NCBI GenBank assembly: GCA_042091035.1
Contig: JBELIG010000032.1
Coordinates: 1-21,436, forward strand
Source of the DNA: AM-2324 sp042091035
GTDB lineage: Bacteria > Bacteroidota > Bacteroidia > Chitinophagales > Saprospiraceae
Direction of reading: 5' to 3'
Length of the DNA stretch: 21,436 nt
This document shows positions 1-5,347 of this stretch, in pieces. The translations under genes and the position numbers were made by a program. Below the pieces are notes generated by a model, which was not told the DNA's origin, ran no database searches, and saw only the letters and a list, made by a program, of their open reading frames with translations. How positions within the stretch are numbered: the stretch's first letter is position 1; every line of letters starts with the position of its first letter.

Positions 1-54
1 TTATTATACCTTAAGCATCTATGAAATTTCTTTTGTAATAATTTAAAATCTAAA

Positions 55-636
55 ATGAAAAATTTCTTTTATCTCAGCTTATTTATATTAATAAGTACAG
101 TGTCAAATGCTCAAATGGATTTCCATAAGGTTAAGAATAATGCTGAGCTGGGGAATTATAGCGCTCAGTATTACTTGGCATGTATGTACGAAACTGGTTC
201 AGGCACATATGTTGATATGGAAAAGGCATTTTATTGGTTTAAAAAAAGTGCAGAACAGGGATATAGTAAAGCTCAATATTTTCTTGGTCGCTATTATGAG
301 AACGGATATGGGACGTTGAAGGATCTTAGAAAGGCATTTTATTGGTATAAGGAAGGTGCAGAACAAGGAGATGGTGATGCTCAAAATAATCTTTCTCGCC
401 TTTACGAAAACGGATATGGGACATTAAAGGATCTTAAAATGGCATTTTATTGGTGTAAGAAAGCAGCAGAACAAGGAAATATTTACGCTCAGTATAATCT
501 TGGTTTATTTTATCTCTTCGGAAAGGGTATATTTGTTGATAAAAGAACAGCAGCTTACTGGATTAGATTATCTTATGAAAATGGACTTAAAGAAGCAAAA
601 CATGTTTGGGAAGATTATGAATTATATAAATATTAA
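55..636 (+). CDS. Secreted Sel1-repeat (tetratricopeptide-like) protein
   Basis: This is a 193-residue protein with an N-terminal signal peptide (about residues 1-20, a hydrophobic run ending in SNAQ), followed by about four Sel1-like repeats of 36 residues. The repeats carry the family signature of A-x-x-G-x-x-x-A-Q-x-x-L-x-x-x-Y followed by G-x-G and a D-x-x-x-A-x-x-W-x-x-x-A/S-A-E-Q-G stretch, with the AEQG motif seen three times. Sel1 repeats form alpha-alpha hairpins that act as protein-interaction scaffolds in the envelope or periplasm, and no enzyme activity is expected. Two neighbouring repeats are nearly identical at the DNA level, which suggests recent repeat gain. Base composition is noticeably AT-rich compared with the glycosidase genes. 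The start is the first ATG before the signal peptide, with an AT-rich leader and no Shine-Dalgarno site. The specific partner is unknown. Confidence 0.88.
   Translation: MKNFFYLSLFILISTVSNAQMDFHKVKNNAELGNYSAQYYLACMYETGSGTYVDMEKAFYWFKKSAEQGYSKAQYFLGRYYENGYGTLKDLRKAFYWYKEGAEQGDGDAQNNLSRLYENGYGTLKDLKMAFYWCKKAAEQGNIYAQYNLGLFYLFGKGIFVDKRTAAYWIRLSYENGLKEAKHVWEDYELYKY
190..513 (+). repeat. Tandem 108-bp repeats encoding Sel1 units
   Basis: Three consecutive units of 108 bp (36 codons) start at about 190, 298 and 406. The 12-mer GCATTTTATTGG recurs at 226, 334 and 442, exactly 108 bp apart, and GGATATGGGAC recurs in the second and third units. The second and third units are the most alike, which points to the latest duplication. 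Confidence 0.85.
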
Positions 637-698
637 TTCCCGAAGTTATTTTAAGGATTTGTAATCGGGATATGATCAAAAAGCTGATAAAAGAAAAA

Positions 699-746
699 AA
701 AATGCACATACCCAAACCACCACGCGGTTCGCAGTATGTGCATTTT
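699..746. terminator. Hairpin with AATGCACATAC stem, terminator-like on the minus strand
   Basis: A perfect 13-bp stem pairs 699-711 with 734-746 around a 22-nt loop. Read on the minus strand, the stem is followed by an almost unbroken run of T (complement of the A-rich 692-700), so it looks like an intrinsic terminator for a minus-strand gene. It could also stop the plus-strand Sel1 gene that ends at 636. Its stem shares 11 bp per arm with the hairpin at 1868-1906. Confidence 0.75.
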
Positions 747-792
747 CTATCAATACACTTCTTTACTTACTGAAGTACTGAATCAGAATGCT

Positions 793-890
793 CTACCGCA
801 CCAAACAAACACCCCCAATTCTTATGTATAAGCTCCATTATACTAGCTTTCTTACCCTTTTGCAGTCGCTTCCAGTCAATCTCCTCTGTA
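793..890 (-). pseudogene. Decayed tail of a T9SS type B sorting domain
   Basis: On the minus strand, the stop codon at 793-795 is preceded by codons reading G-V-C-L-V-R, the same ending as the intact gene at 1958-4243 (G-D-V-C-L-V-R). Bases 794-811 match 1959-1976 over 18 of 18 positions, and the 11-mer GCAGTCGCTTC at 862-872 matches 2043-2053. The spacing between the two matches differs by 16 bp, so the reading frame is broken, and in the last frame an in-frame stop lies 15 codons upstream of the final stop. The upstream limit near 890 is approximate. This is a remnant rather than a working gene. The likely source is a duplicated or formerly paralogous T9SS cargo gene ending at the hairpin 699-746. 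Confidence 0.6.
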
Positions 891-937
891 ATTTCTTAAT
901 ATCAAATTTTACTCAAAAAAATTAACTGTTTTGATCA

Positions 938-958
938 CTGCGAAGATTCAGTTCGCAG
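938..958. other. Short perfect hairpin upstream of the 1012 gene
   Basis: CTGCGAA (938-944) and TTCGCAG (952-958) form a perfect 7-bp stem around a 7-nt loop, 53 bp before the next start codon. No T-run follows it, so it is not a terminator. It may be a leader structure or an operator, and could also be chance. Apart from the hairpin at 699-746, the sorting-domain remnant and this hairpin, nothing else was recognised in 637-1011. Confidence 0.35.
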
Positions 959-1011
959 ACTGCATGTATTTTCACACCGAAAACCGATTCTCTAAACCTT
1001 AAAGATCAAAA

Positions 1012-1812
1012 ATGAACAAAATCACTAGCCTATTTATTCTTCTCATCAGTGTTTCATCTGCCATCGCACAAGTCACCACTAATCCAGAGGTCGATAGCAA
1101 AGATGAGTACTCTTTGGTCATTGAAAAAATAGAGCATACCCCAAGTAATACTATTGTACATTGCTTACATACAGCTTCCTTTCAGTATGCAAAGGGCGGT
1201 TGGGTTAATATTCGTCCCAATACCTATCTAATAGACCGAGCGACGAGTATTAAATACCCCTTGTTGGAAGCTAAAGGCATTCCCACAGCTCCCGGTAAGC
1301 ATCAATATGCCTTCAAGGGTCAGGTCCTTTCGTTTCGCTTAATCTTTGCTAAGCTTCCTTCGAGCTGTAACTTGGTTGACTTCATTGAATGTGAAGACGA
1401 TAAGAGTTGCTTTAACTTTTATGGAGTCCATCTCTCCCCTGCAGCATTTACTAAAAATGCAGCTGCCTCGGATTTAGGAACCTTTTACGCAGATTATGAT
1501 AAATACGCTTTTTTTCATCCTAAATCAGAATCATGGACAGAATGGATGGATGGAGCTATTAGAGTAATATTTAATATAAATAGGAATGAAGATGTAAAAA
1601 TAGTTACAGCCTCAACCGAGCAATTGTTCAAACGAATTGGAGAAGTAGAGGATGGGCGTTTAGACAATGGAGATCGCTATAAAATTATGAAGACCATTGA
1701 TGAAGATGGTGTAAATGTCAAGATCCAACTCTTTATGTCAAGCGATATGAAACTAATCTATCCGGATGGTTCGCTTATTCAGTTTTCAAGCTCTACGGGC
1801 ATTAACAATTAA
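1012..1812 (+). CDS. Secreted protein of unknown function
   Basis: This 266-residue protein has a clear signal peptide (residues 1-20, ending in AIAQ) and is not assigned to a named family. Residues 30-130 form a beta-rich segment with the features K-I-E-x-T-x-x-N-T-I-V, G-G-W-V-N-I, a Y-P-L-L-E-A-K-G-I-P stretch and K-G-Q-V-L-S-F-R-L-I-F. I recall similar segments in secreted proteins of other Bacteroidota, where they probably form an immunoglobulin-like sandwich. Four cysteines (residues 51, 119, 127 and 133) could form disulfides. The C-terminal 100 residues show no sorting domain, so Sec export to the periplasm or outer membrane is the likely fate. It converges on the FG-GAP gene across the shared hairpin at 1868-1906 and sits between two copies of a tail-plus-hairpin module. 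Confidence 0.8.
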   Translation: MNKITSLFILLISVSSAIAQVTTNPEVDSKDEYSLVIEKIEHTPSNTIVHCLHTASFQYAKGGWVNIRPNTYLIDRATSIKYPLLEAKGIPTAPGKHQYAFKGQVLSFRLIFAKLPSSCNLVDFIECEDDKSCFNFYGVHLSPAAFTKNAAASDLGTFYADYDKYAFFHPKSESWTEWMDGAIRVIFNINRNEDVKIVTASTEQLFKRIGEVEDGRLDNGDRYKIMKTIDEDGVNVKIQLFMSSDMKLIYPDGSLIQFSSSTGINN

Positions 1813-1867
1813 TGCTCAACTTCGTCTTACCACTTTTTGAATTAATTAAGTTAGCTGTTTAAAATAA

Positions 1868-1906
1868 AATGCACATACTTAAGTGAACCATTAAAGTATG
1901 TGCATT
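1868..1906. terminator. Bidirectional terminator between converging genes
   Basis: A perfect 13-bp stem pairs 1868-1880 with 1894-1906 around a 13-nt loop. T-rich stretches follow on both strands (TTTTATTTTAAA on the minus strand, TCTTATTTT on the plus strand). It lies between the converging genes ending at 1812 and 1958, so it probably ends both transcripts. It is a sister copy of the hairpin at 699-746. Confidence 0.8.
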
Positions 1907-1957
1907 CTTATTTTGAAGTCCCTTTAGATTTATCAAGTCAGCTTTGTTTAAGCCCTT

Positions 1958-4243
1958 TTACCGCACCAAACAAACATCCCCCGTCTCCACAACTTCCACT
2001 CCATTCACAAGGCTAAAGACCAGGGCATAGGTATAAATCCCAGCAGTCGCTTCTTTACCGCGGAATTGTCCATTCCAACCAATTTGTTCGCCCTTTTTAT
2101 GATATACTATATTGCCCCAGCGGTCTCTGACCTGTAGTTCATAAGCACGTTCAACGCCATCCGAGAAGTAAGCCTGAAAAATATCATTTGCTCCATCGTA
2201 GTTGGGGGAGAAGGCGGTAGGAATATGTACGGAATAATCGACCAGTAATTGGATGCTAAGCGCATCGGTTAGCGTGTAACAGTTCTCAGCATCCTGTACT
2301 GTCAACTCAATACTTACATTTGATTCAGGGGATATACTGGTGGAATAACAATCCTCACAATACAAGGTACCGTCTACATACCAAGAAAACACCCAACCAT
2401 CTTGCATAGCAATGCTTGGAGTCAAGTCCATGGTTTCTCCATAATTTAAAGTGGTGTTTTCTGCTGCGATCAAGGTAGATTCGTCTATCTGGAAAGTAGA
2501 TTCTATGCTTACTGTTGCATTACAGGTAGCACTATTACCATGGATATCTGTTACGGCTAGCTCTACTGAATTAGCACCAATTAAACTTTCATCAAAAACA
2601 GTCTGTGAAAGATTATAGGATGCTATTCCGCAGGCATCGGAGGATTCAAAATCGACTTCCTCTGCTAGAATTACAATTTCCTCACAAGGTTCTAGGATGA
2701 ATTCTAAATCTTGACAGGAAGCAGTCGGTGCTTCATTATCTACCACTTCAATAAAGAAGCTACAGTTTGCTGAGATGCCTTCCTCAGAGAATGCTTCATA
2801 AGTGATTTCATGAGCTCCAATTGAAGCTATTTCGCCATGCTGTGGTCCTCCAGACTGGATAATATTAATAGTACCACAGCCGTCAATGATTTCAGGAATA
2901 AGGGTAGCATCATCGAAGATTGCCAATCCCTCACAAGTACCCGTGTTTGTTTCTATGAATATGTCTTCTGGACATTCTAAGGAAAAACTACAATCATTCA
3001 GATGCACATAAACCGCTCCCGAATTTTCACCATTACCATCATGGAAACGTGCTGAAATAGCAATGCTGTTTGAATGGAGGCATACATCCTGTCCAAAATC
3101 GTCGAATGGACTGGTATCTAATGCCACAAATGTTTCTTCCGCTGTCCATTCAGAACCTTCCGTTCTAGTATAGGTATATGCTGCACCATTGATATTTAAA
3201 TCAAACTCAATAAATGAACCTACTATAAACTTGTTTTTATGGATTTGAACACTAATTCCAAAAGAAGCAAAGTCCTGCTCCTCCGGTGCCAATATTTCAG
3301 CTTCCATATTCCAGTTGCCGTTCCCGTCTAATTCGTACACATACACTACTCCAGAATTTTCTCCAAAAGCATCAGTATATGGAGCACCTATCACAAGTGT
3401 ATTTTCGTAGAGACTTACTGAGTGGCCAAAGCGATCATATTCCATAGCATCAGGAGCGGTAAGTACGGTTGCATCTGCCCAAATTCCAGCAGCATTTTTT
3501 TTATAAATATGCACTGCCCCTTGAGAGGATATTGACTCACTGTAGGATGAATTTCCAAGTACTAGATAATCTCCATAGATACTTATTGATGATCCGAATC
3601 TATCGGATACAACTGTAGTATTTGGTTCTATTTTTTGAGTGAAATACCAATTGCCAGTATTATCTTTTTCAAACATGTACACGGCTGCATCTGTGTTGGC
3701 ACCAAGCGTACCACTGGTTTGTACCGCGATATGATCTGGAGAAACATATACCGTATTGCCAAAAAATAAGCTTGGAGTGGCATCATCTGCCACTAATTTC
3801 TGCTTCAAATTCCATTGTCCATTTCCATCCACCTCATATACAATAGCAGCTCCAGCGTTATTCGCTTGCTCGTCATCGAATACACTCCCTGAAATAATGG
3901 TATTTGCAGCTACTGACACAGATAATCCGAACAAATCAAAAAAGCCATCACCAGGTGAGTTTATCTTTTGTTCATTCCCCCAATTGTTGTCATTGTCTTT
4001 TGAATAGACATAGATAGCTGCATCATTATTGAAAGGGAAATGTGGTGCACCTACTACTAGGTAATCTTCTGACAAACTAATAGTGGAGCCGAAATTCTGG
4101 CCAGCTTCTCCATCTGATGCAAGTAATAGATCCAGATCTGTGTTTTGGCCGCATATATTACTACCGCAACAAATAAAAAAAAGTATCAATCCCTTAAAAT
4201 GAGATTTAAGGGAGAAGGGCTTAATCAATGAGATTAAAGTCAT
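1958..4243 (-). CDS. FG-GAP beta-propeller protein with T9SS type B sorting domain
   Basis: This is a 761-residue protein exported to the cell surface or medium. A signal peptide spans about residues 1-32, ending in C-G-Q. Residues 38-415 hold about seven FG-GAP-type repeats (F-G-x-x-[VI]-S...L-V-[IV]-G-A-P...G-A-V-Y-V-Y), expected to fold as one seven-bladed propeller of the integrin type, usually an adhesion or ligand-binding module. Residues 420-580 are cysteine-rich HYR/Ig-like modules with the E-C-P and D-N-E-A-P-T features. The last 90 residues are a type B T9SS sorting domain: I-P-T-A-F-S-P-N-Y-D-G-A-N-D, R-D-R-W-G-N-I-V-Y and A-G-I-Y-T-Y near the end. PorU-type processing and surface anchoring follow from the family. 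No enzymatic motif is visible. It stands alone, with terminators on both sides. Confidence 0.9.
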   Translation of the reverse strand: MTLISLIKPFSLKSHFKGLILFFICCGSNICGQNTDLDLLLASDGEAGQNFGSTISLSEDYLVVGAPHFPFNNDAAIYVYSKDNDNNWGNEQKINSPGDGFFDLFGLSVSVAANTIISGSVFDDEQANNAGAAIVYEVDGNGQWNLKQKLVADDATPSLFFGNTVYVSPDHIAVQTSGTLGANTDAAVYMFEKDNTGNWYFTQKIEPNTTVVSDRFGSSISIYGDYLVLGNSSYSESISSQGAVHIYKKNAAGIWADATVLTAPDAMEYDRFGHSVSLYENTLVIGAPYTDAFGENSGVVYVYELDGNGNWNMEAEILAPEEQDFASFGISVQIHKNKFIVGSFIEFDLNINGAAYTYTRTEGSEWTAEETFVALDTSPFDDFGQDVCLHSNSIAISARFHDGNGENSGAVYVHLNDCSFSLECPEDIFIETNTGTCEGLAIFDDATLIPEIIDGCGTINIIQSGGPQHGEIASIGAHEITYEAFSEEGISANCSFFIEVVDNEAPTASCQDLEFILEPCEEIVILAEEVDFESSDACGIASYNLSQTVFDESLIGANSVELAVTDIHGNSATCNATVSIESTFQIDESTLIAAENTTLNYGETMDLTPSIAMQDGWVFSWYVDGTLYCEDCYSTSISPESNVSIELTVQDAENCYTLTDALSIQLLVDYSVHIPTAFSPNYDGANDIFQAYFSDGVERAYELQVRDRWGNIVYHKKGEQIGWNGQFRGKEATAGIYTYALVFSLVNGVEVVETGDVCLVR

Positions 4244-4276
4244 AGTTTTTGTGTTTGTGTTTGTGCTTGTATGGGT

Positions 4277-4312
4277 AAAATCTAATATAATAAATTTTTA
4301 CTACTACCAAAA
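4277..4312 (-). promoter_or_regulatory. Candidate Bacteroidota promoter of the FG-GAP gene
   Basis: On the minus strand TAGATTTT (complement of 4277-4284) matches TAnnTTTG at all but the last position. TTTTG (complement of 4308-4312) lies 23 bp upstream as a -33 element. The predicted leader is about 30 nt and contains an ACAAAC/ACAC-type short repeat just before the ATG at 4243. The spacing is slightly long. Confidence 0.35.
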
Positions 4313-4350
4313 GCAAAGTGATTTTATGACTTAGATAAAATCGAAAAAGT

Positions 4351-4386
4351 AAAAAAATAGCCATAGTAGATTCGTGCTATTTTTTT
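4351..4386. terminator. AT-rich hairpin, symmetric terminator-like
   Basis: AAAAAAATAGC (4351-4361) pairs with its exact complement at 4376-4386 around a 14-nt loop. The A and T ends make it terminator-like on both strands. No coding sequence leads into it from either side, so what it would terminate is unclear. It lies about 40 bp upstream of the candidate -33 site of the FG-GAP gene. Confidence 0.45.
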
Positions 4387-4391
4387 GGACG

Positions 4392-4407
4392 GATAGCCGG
4401 GGCTATC
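4392..4407. promoter_or_regulatory. Perfect inverted repeat GATAGCC-2-GGCTATC
   Basis: Two 7-bp arms (4392-4398 and 4401-4407) are exact complements with a 2-bp spacer. This could be a DNA operator half-site pair or, as RNA, a 6-bp stem with a CGGG loop. The ATAGCC half-site also occurs at 4357-4362 and its complement GCTAT at 4376-4380. No known regulator can be named. Confidence 0.4.
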
Positions 4408-4481
4408 AATTTTAAGTATTTGATTTAAGCATATACTATATATGGGTTTTTACTTATTTTCCTCACTAAACTAATTGTATT

Positions 4482-4513
4482 AAAAGCTCAGCGGTCTATA
4501 TCGCTGAGCTTTT
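4482..4513 (+). terminator. Strong orphan terminator in a gene-free stretch
   Basis: AAAAGCTCAGCG (4482-4493) pairs perfectly with 4502-4513 around an 8-nt loop, and the T-run extends to 4517 on the plus strand. The nearest plus-strand coding region upstream ends at 1812, beyond a convergent gene, so the transcript it ends would start within about 4250-4480. That suggests a small untranslated RNA. Beyond the hairpins at 4351-4386, 4392-4407 and 4482-4513 and the promoter at 4277-4312, nothing was recognised in 4244-4691. Confidence 0.6.
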
Positions 4514-4691
4514 TTTATTGTACTGCTCCTAAAGATAAATTGGCTGAATCTAGGTGGAGGATATAGAGAAAGAGATGAACCAGGATTAAGAAAAGACCTA
4601 AGCGCATAGACCGAACTTGTTTTAGTGGAATAAAAGAAGTAAGTTATAAAGCATAGTGAACAGTACCAATTTAGTAAAGTAAACTTCTATC

Positions 4692-5258
4692 ATGAAGACA
4701 AGACGGCTCTATGGGATACTAATTACTTTGGGATTGTTGTTCTGTACACAGCAAACTTTTGCTGTTGTAAAGACTAGTGTTTCTGAGCAGGGTGTAGGAT
4801 ACTATTTGGAAATAAGCCCGGAAGAACTTTTTACCAAATCCGTACGAACGCTGCATAAAGAGTCTGGCAAATCATTCACATTCAAAGAACGCCTGGCACT
4901 TAGGCTAATCAAAAGGCAACTGAAGAAAAGTGATAGGTCTGACTTGGATGTAGACTATGAGGAAGCTAAGTTGAATACTATGACTATTTTAGGGTTTAGC
5001 TTAGCAGTTTTAGCATTTATTGTTTTTTTATTAAGTATTGGTTCTTTAAGTATAGGTTTACTTATTCTCTTCTCAATTATTAGTTTGGGAGCAAAAATAG
5101 CACTTCGCAAAGGATCAGAACAGATTGAGAACAGTGGTGGAAGAGAGAAAGGGAAAAATTTAGTGAAGGCAGGAAAAGTTTTAAGGTATATTCCCGCTAT
5201 ATCACTTGCTATATATGTTCTTGTACTTATTATATTATTGATAAGTTATTTGGGTTAG
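4692..5258 (+). CDS. Small integral membrane protein of unknown function
   Basis: This 188-residue protein begins with a signal peptide or first membrane segment (residues 7-24, ending Q-T-F-A). A soluble segment of about 70 residues follows, with a basic stretch near residues 57-80 (F-K-E-R-L-A-L-R-L-I-K-R-Q-L-K-K). The second half holds two close hydrophobic stretches (about 97-133, probably a hairpin), a charged loop and a last membrane helix (about 168-187) ending at the C-terminus. Similar layouts occur in small Bacteroidota envelope proteins, but I do not recognise a family and assign no function. It converges on the TonB receptor gene, with the bidirectional terminator at 5296-5331 between them. 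No good TAnnTTTG promoter was found upstream. Confidence 0.8.
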   Translation: MKTRRLYGILITLGLLFCTQQTFAVVKTSVSEQGVGYYLEISPEELFTKSVRTLHKESGKSFTFKERLALRLIKRQLKKSDRSDLDVDYEEAKLNTMTILGFSLAVLAFIVFLLSIGSLSIGLLILFSIISLGAKIALRKGSEQIENSGGREKGKNLVKAGKVLRYIPAISLAIYVLVLIILLISYLG

Positions 5259-5295
5259 TTTTTAGCGCTCTACAAAAGACTTTCAAGGAGCAACA

Positions 5296-5331
5296 AAAAA
5301 AGCGCAGCGGGAATCCCCACTGCGCTTTTTT
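5296..5331. terminator. Bidirectional terminator between converging genes
   Basis: A perfect 12-bp stem pairs AAAAAAGCGCAG (5296-5307) with 5320-5331, and an inner GGG/CCC pairing closes a small loop. A- and T-runs on the two sides make it work in both directions. It separates the genes ending at 5258 (plus) and 5348 (minus). Confidence 0.88.
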
Positions 5332-5347
5332 AAAGGTTTACACCAAA

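Noticed and set aside
770..915. Minus-strand open frame of about 48 codons ending near 770, overlapping the sorting-domain remnant
   Set aside because: It has no start codon near its beginning, and the similarity to the intact T9SS gene lies in two different frames, so it is better read as a decayed tail.
1868..1906. CRISPR-like or mobile repeat from the recurring AATGCACATAC hairpin
   Set aside because: There are only two copies, each at the end of a T9SS-type gene, with no regular spacing and no transposase, so terminator is the simpler reading.
3756..4007. Open frame of 83 codons opposite the FG-GAP gene
   Set aside because: It is antisense to a repetitive beta-propeller sequence, and the frame is an artefact of the repeat composition.
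4442..4474. Ten-codon open frame upstream of the orphan terminator
   Set aside because: It is too short, with no ribosome-binding or coding signature. A leader peptide cannot be excluded but is not supported.
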